Assembly (NCBI RefSeq): GCF_018070075.1
Contig: NZ_JAGPXE010000009.1
Span: 124,001 to 188,000 of the forward strand
Reading direction: 5' to 3'
DNA from: Saccharopolyspora endophytica
GTDB taxonomy: Bacteria; Actinomycetota; Actinomycetes; Mycobacteriales; Pseudonocardiaceae
Length of the DNA stretch: 64,000 bases
A program made the translations under genes and the position numbers. This document shows, piece by piece, positions 28,614 through 37,203 of the stretch (the first letter of the stretch is position 1; every line of letters begins with the position of its first letter). Below the pieces are notes generated by a model. It did not search any database. It worked only from the letters and a program-made list of their open reading frames with translations, and was not told where the DNA came from.

Positions 28614-29013
28614 TTCTCCGCGACGGACACCCGCGGCGGGCGCTCGCCGTGGGCGAACAGCTGGTCGCGTTCGTCACACCGCTTACCGGCCGCGGATACC
28701 TCCTCCGCAGCCCGTGAACAGCGCTGGACCGCAGCGGCTTTCACCGACGATCACCGGATCGTGCGATGGCGATTCGCTCGCGTTTTCGAATCGTTGGGTG
28801 CACCATTGAAACATGAGTTCGAACAGGACGCCTCAGCCCAGAAACGCCCGATCGACGATCCGGCGCCTCGTCCCACGACGGAACGACGGAGAGCCGGAGC
28901 CAACCTGATTACGACCAGTGCTCGACAACCGGTGGCCGATGCCACCGGTCGCCCCAACGCGCCCCAGCGGCGCTTGTTCTTTGACAAGTCCAGAGTGGGA
29001 AACCAGCGACCGC
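28614..29013. other. Convergent intergenic region proX / VWA gene
   Basis: About 400 bp. It contains a hairpin near 28928-28949 that can end the VWA transcript. Open readings exist on both strands but none shows recognisable protein features or a convincing start, so I assign no gene. Confidence 0.5.
28928..28949 (-). terminator. Hairpin downstream of the VWA gene
   Basis: A 9-bp perfect inverted repeat accggtggc / gccaccggt with a cgat loop, 65 bases past the stop at 29014. Confidence 0.45.
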
Positions 29014-30966
29014 TCAACGACGGCGCTTGGTGCGGAGGTAGTCGCCGACGACCGCCGCACCGAGCCCGTCGGAATCCGGGGCGAGGACCCGGCCTCCGCC
29101 GCGCTTGGCGACGACGTCGACGAACGCGGCGAGGCTGGGGTCCTCCCCCAGCATGAACACGCTCAAGGTGGTGCCCAACCGCTGCAACGCGTCCACTTCG
29201 GACAACGTGACGCTGAGCGTGTGCGGACTGGGCGGGTACTGGAACACCGCTTCGCCGTCGGGTTCCAAGTGCGCGGTGGGTTCGCCGTCGGTGATCACCA
29301 GCACCACCGGCTGCGCGTCCGAGTGCCTGCGCAGGTGCCGACCGGCCAGCAGCAGCGCGTGGTGCAGGTTCGTGCCCTGCTCCCACACGCCTTCCAGCGC
29401 CGCGAGCTCGCCGACGTCCACGGTGGACGCGTAGCCGCCGAAGGTGACCAGCTGCAGGGCGTCCGAGCGGAACCGCGTCGCGATCAGGTGGTGCAGCGCC
29501 AGGGCGGTGCGCTTCATCGGCACCCACCGGCCGTCCTGCACCATCGACCACGAGGTGTCCACGCACAGCACCACCGCCGAGCGGGAGCGCTGCTCGGTCT
29601 CGGAGACCTCCAGGTCGGCGATGTCGAGCATCGGCGAGTTCTCGCCCTCGGCCGCGCGGCGCAGCACCGCGTTGCGGACCGTGCGGACCGCGTCCCAGGG
29701 CTCCGCGTCGCCGTAGGTCCACGGCCTGGTCGTGCCGGTCAGCTCCCCGGCAGCGCCGGCGCGGTCGGTGTCGCGCTCTCCCCTGCGGGTCCGCAGCTGC
29801 GAGACGACCGATTGCAGGGCGTTCTCACCGAGCCTGCGCATCGCGCGGGGGCTCAACCGCAGGCTGCCGTCCGGTGCGCGCTGCAGCAGCCCCTGATCGC
29901 GCAGCTGGCGCTCGATGTCAGACAGGCGCTGGGCGTCGACCACGGCCTGCGGGCCGAGCTGGCGCTGCAGGGCCTCCAGGTCGATGTCCTCCAGGCTCGC
30001 GCCCGGGTAGGACTGGCCCAGCTGCTCGGCCAGTCGATCCATCTCGCCCAGTTCGGCCATCGCCGCGGTGGCCTCGGCCATGCCCATCGGCTGGTCGCCG
30101 CGGAATCGCGCCCGGCCGTTCCAGTCCTCACCGGGGCGCAGTCCCTGCAGCTGGCGGTCGATCTGCTGCAACGCCTGCGCGATGCGGGGATCGCCGAAAG
30201 CCTGCTGGGACAAGGCCATCAGCTCGTCGCGCTGCTGCTCGCTCATCGAGTTGAGCATCCGCTGCGCGGCCGCCGACCGCGCCGCCAAGGCGTCGATCAG
30301 CTCGTCCACGTCGCGCGGGTTCTCCGGGAAGAACTCGCCGTGCCGTCCCATGAACTCGTCGAACTTCGACTGGATGTCCTCATCACCGCGGGCGTGCGCG
30401 GCGAGCAGGTTCGACAGGTCGTCGAGCATCTCGCGCACCCGCTCGACGTCCTCCGGCGAGACCTGCTGCATGGCCTCCTTCATGCCCTCGAAGCGCTGTT
30501 CGAGGACTTCGGTGCCCAGCATCTGCCGGATCTCCTCGAAGGTCTCGCGGGCTTCGGAGGAACGCCAGTCGTACTCCGACAGCTCGTTGACCTGACCGGC
30601 CACGTCCGGCGGCAGGGCGCTCAACTGCAGTTCGCGGAACCGGGCGTCCTCGGTCGTGTCGGCCGCCAGCGCCAGCCGCTCCTGCTCCAGGGCGCGGTCC
30701 AGCATCCTGCGGACCTCGGAGATCGTGCCGTCCAGCCGGTGCCTGCGCTGCATCTCGCTGCGGCGCTGCCACAACCGGCGGGTCAGCTCGTCCAGGCCCG
30801 CGGAATCCCGGGTGCCGGTGCGCAGCAGCTCCTCCAGCGCCGAGCGCGGGGAGGCGCCCTCCATCACGTCCCGGCCGATCTGGTCGAGCGCCTCGCGCAG
30901 GTCGACCGGTGGCTGCAGCGGGTCCGGCCCGCCGTGCCACGCCGAGTACCGGTAGCGGGGACTCAT
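29014..30966 (-). CDS. VWA-domain protein, partner of a MoxR-type ATPase
   Basis: A 650-residue protein. Residues 1-about 430 are helical and charged (long EELLR/EEIRQML/DRQLQ segments); the C-terminal part is a von Willebrand A domain with a complete MIDAS: DTSWSM at the first motif, then a Thr (GTNLHHAL) and ITDGEPTAH. It corresponds to M. tuberculosis Rv0959. Start ATG 30966 shares its A with the stop of the preceding ATPase gene (TGATG), so the pair is coupled. MoxR-VWA pairs act as chaperone-like complexes that insert metal or remodel targets; the target here is unknown. Confidence 0.88.
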   Translation of the reverse strand: MSPRYRYSAWHGGPDPLQPPVDLREALDQIGRDVMEGASPRSALEELLRTGTRDSAGLDELTRRLWQRRSEMQRRHRLDGTISEVRRMLDRALEQERLALAADTTEDARFRELQLSALPPDVAGQVNELSEYDWRSSEARETFEEIRQMLGTEVLEQRFEGMKEAMQQVSPEDVERVREMLDDLSNLLAAHARGDEDIQSKFDEFMGRHGEFFPENPRDVDELIDALAARSAAAQRMLNSMSEQQRDELMALSQQAFGDPRIAQALQQIDRQLQGLRPGEDWNGRARFRGDQPMGMAEATAAMAELGEMDRLAEQLGQSYPGASLEDIDLEALQRQLGPQAVVDAQRLSDIERQLRDQGLLQRAPDGSLRLSPRAMRRLGENALQSVVSQLRTRRGERDTDRAGAAGELTGTTRPWTYGDAEPWDAVRTVRNAVLRRAAEGENSPMLDIADLEVSETEQRSRSAVVLCVDTSWSMVQDGRWVPMKRTALALHHLIATRFRSDALQLVTFGGYASTVDVGELAALEGVWEQGTNLHHALLLAGRHLRRHSDAQPVVLVITDGEPTAHLEPDGEAVFQYPPSPHTLSVTLSEVDALQRLGTTLSVFMLGEDPSLAAFVDVVAKRGGGRVLAPDSDGLGAAVVGDYLRTKRRR

Positions 30967-32366
30967 CAGCTGTACACCGAGCGGTCGTCGTCGGAGTCCT
31001 TGCCCAGCCGCTTGGCCAGGTACAGCGATTCCAGGGCCAGCTCCACGGCGCTGGCGATGCGACCGGGCGGGTCCTCCGCGCGCACACCGGCGCGTTCGGC
31101 GACCTGGTGCAGCACCGGGAGCTCCGGGAGCGCCGTGAGCACGTCCTTGCCCGCGATCTGCTCGCCGGTGGCCACCGGGTGGCCGTCCACCACGGCGTCG
31201 GCCAGCGACTGCAGGTCCAGGCCGGCGAACAGACCCCGCGCGGTGTCGGCCACGGACCGGCGCAGCAGGTAGCCGAGCAGCTCGTCCTCGCGGCCCTCCT
31301 CACCGGCCTCGAACTCGATCTTGCCGCGCAGCACGGCGGGCACCGCCGCGAGGTCGACCGGTCGCGCCACGGCCGGCTCCTCCCCCGTCAGCGCCGACCG
31401 GTGCAGAGCAGCGGCGGCGACGGTCTCGGCGGCGGCGATGGCGAACCGGGCGGACACGCCCGAGCGCTGGTCCACCGCGCTGGATTCGCGCAGGTGGTCC
31501 ACGAAGCGGGCCAGCACCTCCAGCAGGTGGTCACCGACCTCGGCGGGCAAGTCCGCTTCCTGGCGCATCAACGACACCTCGTCGTCGATCTCCATCGGGT
31601 AGTGCGTGCGGATCTCGGCGCCGAAGCGGTCCTTGAGCGGGGTGATGATGCGCCCGCGGTTGGTGTAGTCCTCGGGGTTCGCGGTGGCGACGAGCAGCAC
31701 GTCCAGCGGCAGCCGCAGGCTGTAGCCGCGGATCTGGATGTCGCGCTCCTCCATCACGTTCAGCAGCGCGACCTGGATCCGCTCCGCGAGGTCCGGGAGC
31801 TCGTTGATCGTCACGATGCCGCGGTGCGCGCGCGGGACGAGTCCATAGTGGATGGTCTCCGGGTCGCCCAGCGAACGCCCCTCGGCGACCTTGACCGGGT
31901 CGACGTCGCCGACCAGGTCACCGACCGACGTGTCCGGAGTGGCCAGCTTCTCGACGTAGCGATCATCGCGGTGGCGCCAGGTCACCGGCAGCTCGTCGCC
32001 CAGTTCGGCCGCACGGCGCAGCGATGCGGGCGTGATCGGCTGCAGCGGGTGCTCGCCCAGCTCGGAACCCTCGATGACCGGGGTCCATTCGTCCAGCAAC
32101 GCGTGCAGACCGCGCAGCAGCCGCGTCTTGCCCTGGCCGCGCTCACCGAGCAGCACCACGTCGTGCCCTGCGATCAGGGCGCGTTCCAGCTGCGGCAGGA
32201 CGGTCCGGTCGAAACCGACGATGCCGGGCCAAAGAGCCTGCCCGGAGCGCAGCGAGGTCAGCAGGTTCGCGCGCATCTCCGCCTTGATGCTGCGGGGTTC
32301 GTGGCCGCTGTTCCGCAGCTCCCCCGCCGTGCGGGGCAGCCCTGGAGGTGGGGTCGGATTCGTCAC
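30966..32366 (-). CDS. MoxR/magnesium chelatase ChlI-type AAA ATPase
   Basis: A 466-residue AAA+ ATPase equivalent to Rv0958. Walker A is GERGQGKT (Lys80). The Walker B region reads GIVTINELPDLAERIQ, with Asn-Glu in place of Asp-Glu; I recall this as normal for this subfamily. A sensor-like VLLVATANPEDYTNRG follows, and a helical lid and C-terminal bundle complete the protein. GTG start at 32366, with TAGCGT seven bases upstream. It forms a two-gene operon with the VWA protein. Confidence 0.88.
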   Translation of the reverse strand: MTNPTPPPGLPRTAGELRNSGHEPRSIKAEMRANLLTSLRSGQALWPGIVGFDRTVLPQLERALIAGHDVVLLGERGQGKTRLLRGLHALLDEWTPVIEGSELGEHPLQPITPASLRRAAELGDELPVTWRHRDDRYVEKLATPDTSVGDLVGDVDPVKVAEGRSLGDPETIHYGLVPRAHRGIVTINELPDLAERIQVALLNVMEERDIQIRGYSLRLPLDVLLVATANPEDYTNRGRIITPLKDRFGAEIRTHYPMEIDDEVSLMRQEADLPAEVGDHLLEVLARFVDHLRESSAVDQRSGVSARFAIAAAETVAAAALHRSALTGEEPAVARPVDLAAVPAVLRGKIEFEAGEEGREDELLGYLLRRSVADTARGLFAGLDLQSLADAVVDGHPVATGEQIAGKDVLTALPELPVLHQVAERAGVRAEDPPGRIASAVELALESLYLAKRLGKDSDDDRSVYS

Positions 32367-32373
32367 GCCTACG

Positions 32374-32379
32374 ACGCTA
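32374..32379 (-). promoter_or_regulatory. -10 box of the MoxR-VWA operon
   Basis: TAGCGT on the minus strand, 7 bases before the GTG at 32366. Confidence 0.42.
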
Positions 32380-32489
32380 CTCCGCAGGAAACGTGAACGC
32401 CGCCACTGCGCCCAGGATTTCGAATGCTGGACCGGAGGAGTAGAAAACTCCAGGTAACGTCATGTCGCACAACGCGGTAGGAGGCCCTG

Positions 32490-33728
32490 GTGGCTCTGGA
32501 AATCGAGGTGGATCCCGGCGAGGTCGGCTTCGACGCGGCCCGGCTGCAGCGGATCGATCAGCACTTCGAGAACTACGTCACGACGGGCAAGCTGCCCGGC
32601 TGGCTGGCGCTCGTCGCGCGCCGGGGCAAGATCGCGCACCTGTCCACGCACGGGATGCGGGACGTCGAAAGCGGCAAACCGGTTGAGACGGACACGCTCT
32701 TCCGCATCTACTCGATGACCAAGCCGATCACCTCGGTCGCGGCCATGATGCTCTACGAGGAAGGCGCTTTCGAGCTCACCGACCCGGTCAGCGACTTCAT
32801 CCCGTCGTTCGCCGACCTGAGCGTCTACACCGGAGGACCGGCGCGCAATCCGCAGACCCGGCCCGCCACCGAGCCGATGCGGATCTGGCACCTGCTCACC
32901 CACACCGCCGGGCTCACCTACGCGTTCAACTACCTGCACCCGCTCGACGAGCTGCACCGCCGAGCCGGCTTCGAGTTCGGCATGGCATCCGACCTGGACC
33001 TGGCGGCCTGCTGCGACGCCTGGGCCGAGATCCCGCTGCTGTTCGACCCGGGCACCCGCTGGAACTACTCGGTGGCCACCGACGTGCTGGGCCGGGTCGT
33101 GGAGGTCGCCTCCGGGCAGCCCCTCGACGAGTTCTTCCGCACGCGCATCCTGGATCCGCTCGGCATGACCGACACCGGCTTCCAGGTCGCCGCTGCCGAC
33201 ACCGACCGGCTGGCCTCGCTGTACGCGGCGGACCCGCAGGGCAAGGCGCGGCTGCACCCCAAGCACGAGCAGATGTACGACACCGCGTTCGAGCCACCCA
33301 AGGCCCCCTCCGGCGGCGGCGGGCTGTTCTCCTCCGCCCGCGACTACCACCGCTTCACGCAGATGCTGCTGCGTCGCGGGGAGCTGGACGGCGTGCGGCT
33401 GCTCGGCGCGCGCACGGTCGACTTCATGACCCGCAACCACCTGCCCGGCGGCGCCGACCTGGAGACGCTGGCCATGGGCGCGTTCTCCGAGGTCGCCAAC
33501 GCGGGCAAGGGCTTCGGCCTCGGGTTCTCGGTGGTCGACGACCCGCTCGCGGCCAAGGTGCTGAGCTCGAAGGGCGAATTCGCCTGGGGTGGCCTGGCCA
33601 GCACGGCCTTCTGGGTCGACCCCGCCGAAGACCTCACGGTCCTGTTCCTGACCCAGCTGATGCCCTCCAGCACCCACCCCATCAGGCCCTACCTACACCA
33701 ACTCGTCTACCAGGCGCTGGTGGACTGA
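32490..33728 (+). CDS. Serine hydrolase, class C beta-lactamase/esterase fold
   Basis: A 412-residue cytosolic member of the beta-lactamase family (Pfam Beta-lactamase; EstB-like). The nucleophile motif is Ser75-Met-Thr-Lys78 in FRIYSMTKPITSV and the second motif is Tyr193-Ser in GTRWNYSVATDVLGR; HLLTHTAGL is also typical. There is no signal peptide, so an esterase, D-aminopeptidase-like or transesterase role is more likely than antibiotic resistance. GTG start at 32490 behind taggagg. It is followed by one of the structured repeats. Confidence 0.88.
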   Translation: MALEIEVDPGEVGFDAARLQRIDQHFENYVTTGKLPGWLALVARRGKIAHLSTHGMRDVESGKPVETDTLFRIYSMTKPITSVAAMMLYEEGAFELTDPVSDFIPSFADLSVYTGGPARNPQTRPATEPMRIWHLLTHTAGLTYAFNYLHPLDELHRRAGFEFGMASDLDLAACCDAWAEIPLLFDPGTRWNYSVATDVLGRVVEVASGQPLDEFFRTRILDPLGMTDTGFQVAAADTDRLASLYAADPQGKARLHPKHEQMYDTAFEPPKAPSGGGGLFSSARDYHRFTQMLLRRGELDGVRLLGARTVDFMTRNHLPGGADLETLAMGAFSEVANAGKGFGLGFSVVDDPLAAKVLSSKGEFAWGGLASTAFWVDPAEDLTVLFLTQLMPSSTHPIRPYLHQLVYQALVD

Positions 33729-33759
33729 GGTACATCATTTCCAGTGGTTGCCTTGCTCC

Positions 33760-33917
33760 GCGGTGCGGGTAGCGGAACCTGACACGCCTTCTGGACTCCG
33801 GGCGCCACTCCTGATGTATGTCCAATGCACGGCGTCGCGGTGTCCTCGCCAGAAGACGTGTCAGAACCCGCGGCGGTGCCAGCTGAGTCCCGTACCTGAA
33901 ACGGCGGCTGCCGCCGT
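33760..33917 (-). repeat. Structured intergenic element, copy D (full, reverse orientation)
   Basis: About 158 bp between the convergent serine hydrolase and SCO1664-like genes, oriented to the minus strand. P0 ACGGCGGC/GCCGCCGT (33901-33917); P1 16 bp (33849-33864 with 33779-33794, one G-U); P2 CCGC with GTGG (33837-33840 with 33805-33808, one G-U); apical tgcattggacataca; end ccgctacccgcaccgc. The spacer resembles copy B (ggtnngggactcagc) more than A or C. Confidence 0.85.
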
Positions 33918-33931
33918 ACTGAAACGGAGCG

Positions 33932-34732
33932 CTAGAAGGCAGGCCAGGGGATCGCGGGCCAGTCTCCGGAGGGTTCCGGGAAGACTCCGGCGTCGAGCAG
34001 CCGGTCGATGCGGGTGCTGACCGCCTGCACTTCCTTGATCGTGAGGTGCTCGGACAGCTGTTCGGCGAGGTCACCCTCCATGAGGGCGCGGACCTCGCCG
34101 AGCCGCTCGATCTCGGCTTCCGGAACGGCCTCGCCGATCCAGCCCCACAGCACGGTGCGCAGCTTGTCGTCGGTGTTGAGGCTGATGCCGTGGTCGACGC
34201 CGAGCACGCGGCCGTCGGGGGCGCGCAGGATGTGCCCGCCCTTGCGGTCGGCGTTGTTGATCACGATGTCGAGCACCGCCAGCCGTCGCAGCTGCTCGTG
34301 GTCGGCGTGGGCGAGCACCACCGGATCACCGTCGGGGTCCTGCGCCCGCAGCACCTGCCGCCAGCCCTCGCGCACCTCGCTGGGGTGCGTGATGTCTACC
34401 AGCTGCGCGTCCTCGTCGGTGGCCTCGTCGATCCACAGCTGCACCATGCCGGGTCCGAACGGCCCGTTGCGCAGCAGCGTCGGCGGGATCAGGTTCCAAC
34501 CGGTGGCCTCCGACAGCAGGTAGGACGACACCTCGCGGCCGGCCAGCGTGCCGTCCGGGAAGTCCCACAGCGGGCGCTCGCCGCGCACCGGCTTGTAAAC
34601 GCACTCGCCGGAGACCCCGTCGAGCTCGACCGAGCAGAACAGCGTCGCGTTGGACGCCTCCACGAGGCGGCCCTGGATCTCCAGATGCCCGTGCCGCAGC
34701 AGCTCGCAGGTCGCGGGCTCCTCGACGGCCAC
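33932..34732 (-). CDS. SCO1664-family protein (PI3/4-kinase-like fold)
   Basis: A 266-residue protein of a family confined to actinobacteria (M. tuberculosis Rv2133c). It resembles phosphatidylinositol 3/4-kinase-like proteins: CVYKPVRGERPLWDFPDG (the nucleotide lysine region), LAVLDIVINNADRKGGHIL (catalytic-loop-like, Asp and Asn) and VLGVDHGISLN (metal-binding Asp). The biological substrate is not known. GTG 34732 starts six bases after the stop of the DUF3090 gene, so the pair forms an operon, as in mycobacteria. Confidence 0.85.
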   Translation of the reverse strand: MAVEEPATCELLRHGHLEIQGRLVEASNATLFCSVELDGVSGECVYKPVRGERPLWDFPDGTLAGREVSSYLLSEATGWNLIPPTLLRNGPFGPGMVQLWIDEATDEDAQLVDITHPSEVREGWRQVLRAQDPDGDPVVLAHADHEQLRRLAVLDIVINNADRKGGHILRAPDGRVLGVDHGISLNTDDKLRTVLWGWIGEAVPEAEIERLGEVRALMEGDLAEQLSEHLTIKEVQAVSTRIDRLLDAGVFPEPSGDWPAIPWPAF

Positions 34733-34737
34733 GGGCC

Positions 34738-35304
34738 TCAGACCTCTTCCGAGCGGCGGTAGCCGTTCTGGCGGGGGCAGATGTGCCCGGCCGGGTCGAG
34801 CGGTTCGCTGCACAGCGGGCAGGGCTTGCGGCCGGCGTTGATGACCCGTTCCGCGCGTTCGGCGAAGGCCCGGGCGTGCACCGGGCTGAGGAACACGCGC
34901 AGCGCGTCGGGCCCCTCCTCGGTGTCGTCGAGCACCACGGACTCGTCGATCTCCTCCTCGGTGACCGCGAGCAGTTCGACGACGACGGCCTCGGATTCGG
35001 CGTCCCAGCCCAGCCCCATCGTGCCGACGCGGAACTCCTCGTCGACCGGCACCGCGAGCGGTTCGGTGTCGACGAGGTCCTCGGGCGTGCGACCGGGCAG
35101 GTCGGCGTCGAACCGGCGCTGCACCTCGTCCAGGAGCGCGCCGATTCGCTCGGCGAGAACCGAGACCTGTTGCTTTTCCAATTGCACGCTCACCGTGCGG
35201 ACGTCCTCGGACGCCTGCAGGTAGAAGGTGCGCTCACCGGGTTCCCCGACCGTTCCGGCGACGAATCGGTCGGGTTGGCGGAAGACGTGGATGACACGAG
35301 CCAT
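34738..35304 (-). CDS. DUF3090-family protein with C-terminal zinc-ribbon-like motif
   Basis: A 188-residue protein of unknown function (Rv2134c-like). It begins MARVIHVFRQPDRFVAGTVG, a hallmark of DUF3090, and ends with CPLCSEPLDPAGHICPRQNG, a CxxC...HxC cluster that may bind zinc. An acidic segment (EEEIDESVVLDDTEEGPD) lies in the middle. The ATG at 35304 has ggagggg just upstream and a TAATGT box ten bases before the ATG. It is always found next to the SCO1664-family gene, which suggests a joint function. Confidence 0.87.
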   Translation of the reverse strand: MARVIHVFRQPDRFVAGTVGEPGERTFYLQASEDVRTVSVQLEKQQVSVLAERIGALLDEVQRRFDADLPGRTPEDLVDTEPLAVPVDEEFRVGTMGLGWDAESEAVVVELLAVTEEEIDESVVLDDTEEGPDALRVFLSPVHARAFAERAERVINAGRKPCPLCSEPLDPAGHICPRQNGYRRSEEV

Positions 35305-35524
35305 GACCCCTCCGACATTAGGCCACCGAGTGCGCGTCCTGCGCGGCTGGCCCCCGTTTTGTACATCACCTTTCCGCACAACGCGGTGACCTGCGACGAA
35401 CAGTCCCGCCAGGACGACGTTCCCGCCGTGTTCGCTGTAGGTGAACTGCGGCGCGTTGTCCTGACTGCCGATACGCTCGCGGCAAGATCAGGGGTGTTCG
35501 AACGGACCCGGATGGAGCACGCCG

Positions 35525-36457
35525 ATGAGCATGCGCGAACTGACCCGGCCGCGGAGGCTGCAGCCGGGTGACACGGTGGCGCTGGTCGCCCCGGCCGGAC
35601 CGGTGCCCGAAGACCTGCTGGAGGCGGGGCTCGCCCAGCTGCGCGCCTGGGAGCTCGACGTCCGCGTCGGCAAGCACGTCCTGGACCGCCACCCCCGCCT
35701 GGACTACCTGGCGGGCACCGACGCGGACCGGGCGGCCGACCTGCAGGAGGCGTGGTGCGACCCGCAGGTCTCAGCGGTGTTCTGCGCCCGCGGCGGCTAC
35801 GGCTGCCTGCGCATGATCGACCACCTGGACTTCGCGGAGCTGGCCAAGGCGGGCCCGAAGATCCTGGTCGGTTCCAGCGACGTCACCGCGCTGCACGAGG
35901 TCTTCGCCGCCGAGCTCGGGCTGGTCACGATCTTCGCCCCGATGGTGGCGACCAAGGCGTTCGCCCACGACGAGAAGGCGCGCGGCCACTTGCGGCGCAC
36001 CCTGTTCGAGCCGCAGGGCGTGACCATACTGACCGGTCGCAGCGCGCAGACCATGGTTCCCGGGCGCGCGCTGGGCGTGACCTACGGCGGCAACCTGAGC
36101 CTGCTCGCCGGCTCGTTGGGAGCGGGCGTGGCGGCACGGCCTCCGGAACGCGGCATCGCGCTGCTGGAGGACGTCACCGAGGAGCCCTACCGCCTGGACC
36201 GCTTCCTGATCCAGCTCATCCGGGCCGGCTTCTTCCAGGGCGCCACCGGGATCGCACTGGGCTCGTGGACCGACTGCGGCCCGACGGGCGAGGTGTACGC
36301 GATGCTGGAGAACCTGCTGGGCGGCCTCGGAGTGCCGATCCTCTGGGAGCTGGGGTTCGGCCACTGCGAAGCCCAGCGCACGGTCCCCCTCGGCGTCGCA
36401 GCGGAACTCGACGCCGACGCCCAGCGCCTCTCCATCCTCCAGCCGGCGCTGCGCTGA
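35525..36457 (+). CDS. LD-carboxypeptidase (peptidase S66)
   Basis: A 310-residue LD-carboxypeptidase of the LdcA/MccF family that trims the terminal D-alanine from murein tetrapeptides in the cytoplasm. The nucleophile is Ser118 in ILVGSSDVTALH, with the Glu in ALLEDVTEEPYRLDR and the His in GFGHCEAQRTVPLG completing the Ser-Glu-His triad. RLQPGDTVALVAPAGPV at the N-terminus is characteristic. ATG 35525 follows ggatggag. A cell-wall recycling role is most likely; MccF-like self-immunity is the alternative. Confidence 0.92.
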   Translation: MSMRELTRPRRLQPGDTVALVAPAGPVPEDLLEAGLAQLRAWELDVRVGKHVLDRHPRLDYLAGTDADRAADLQEAWCDPQVSAVFCARGGYGCLRMIDHLDFAELAKAGPKILVGSSDVTALHEVFAAELGLVTIFAPMVATKAFAHDEKARGHLRRTLFEPQGVTILTGRSAQTMVPGRALGVTYGGNLSLLAGSLGAGVAARPPERGIALLEDVTEEPYRLDRFLIQLIRAGFFQGATGIALGSWTDCGPTGEVYAMLENLLGGLGVPILWELGFGHCEAQRTVPLGVAAELDADAQRLSILQPALR

Positions 36458-36481
36458 GCACGGGTTCGGGACCGCGCTTGA

Positions 36482-36487
36482 TAGCTT
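36482..36487 (+). promoter_or_regulatory. -10 box of the uridine kinase-like gene
   Basis: TAGCTT, 6 bases before the GTG at 36494. Confidence 0.4.
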
Positions 36488-36493
36488 CGGGAT

Positions 36494-37123
36494 GTGCGTG
36501 TCCGGCCGATCTCCCCGCAAGCCCTGGTCGACGAGGTGGTGGAGCGCGTCGACGCCATCTCGGGGCGGTGGGCCCGGGTGGCCGTTGACGGTGCTCCGGC
36601 CGCGGGCACCGGTGATCTCGCCGATCTCCTGGTGTCCCCGCTGAGGGAACGCGGCCGCGAGGCGGTCCGGGTGCGCGCGACGGATTACCTGCGCCCGGCA
36701 TCGGTGCGCCTGGAGTACGGCCACCACGACCCGGATTCCTACTACCTGTCCTGGTTCGACACCACGGGGCTGGCCCGCGAGGTCCTCACACCGCTGGCCG
36801 CGAACGGCACCGGGCAGGTGTTGCCCGCGCTGTGGGATCCGGAGGCGGACCGCTCCCCTCGCCTGAACCGCGTGGCGCTGCCGGAACGGGGTGCGGCCAT
36901 CGTGGACGGACCGCTGCTGCAGGGCGTCGGACTCGACTTCGACCTGGTCGTGCACCTGTGGCTCTCCGACGCCGCGCTGCACCGGAACACACCGGAGGAC
37001 CAGCGCTGGACGCTGCCCGCGTTCAAGCGCTACGCCGAGGAGGTCGACCCCACCGGGCTGGCCGACCTCGTGGTCCGCGTCGACCACCCCGACCGGCCCG
37101 CGATCATCGACAGCTTCGACTAG
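36494..37123 (+). CDS. Uridine kinase-like P-loop protein with altered Walker A
   Basis: A 209-residue P-loop protein of the actinobacterial uridine kinase-like group. ARVAVDGAPAAGTGDLADLL stands where uridine kinase has GxSGSGKT: the Lys-Ser/Thr pair is replaced by Thr-Gly-Asp, so classical ATP binding is doubtful. RATDYLRPASVRLEYGHHDP and DSYYLSWFDTTGLAREVL match the substrate-binding region of the family, and AAIVDGPLLQGVGL the Walker B part. GTG start at 36494, 36 bases after the LD-carboxypeptidase stop. Function is unproven. Confidence 0.72.
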   Translation: MRVRPISPQALVDEVVERVDAISGRWARVAVDGAPAAGTGDLADLLVSPLRERGREAVRVRATDYLRPASVRLEYGHHDPDSYYLSWFDTTGLAREVLTPLAANGTGQVLPALWDPEADRSPRLNRVALPERGAAIVDGPLLQGVGLDFDLVVHLWLSDAALHRNTPEDQRWTLPAFKRYAEEVDPTGLADLVVRVDHPDRPAIIDSFD

Positions 37124-37152
37124 GAGCGGCGGTGGCCGCTGCTCCAGGTGCG

Positions 37153-37190
37153 GACCGCCTCAGGTTCCGCCACCCGCACCGCCGAGCGGG
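37153..37190 (+). repeat. Structured intergenic element, 3' fragment (G)
   Basis: Only the right end of the element remains: caggttccgccacccgcacc and gccgagcgggg, close to the same part of copy B (48271-48301). No matching left arm is present. It lies between the convergent kinase-like gene and the dipeptide ABC operon. Confidence 0.7.
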
Positions 37191-37203
37191 GTGACCACCG
37201 ATC

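Noticed and set aside
28761-29013. Small plus-strand gene after proX
   Set aside because: The frame is open but has no ribosome binding site, no recognisable domain, and runs antisense into the VWA gene.
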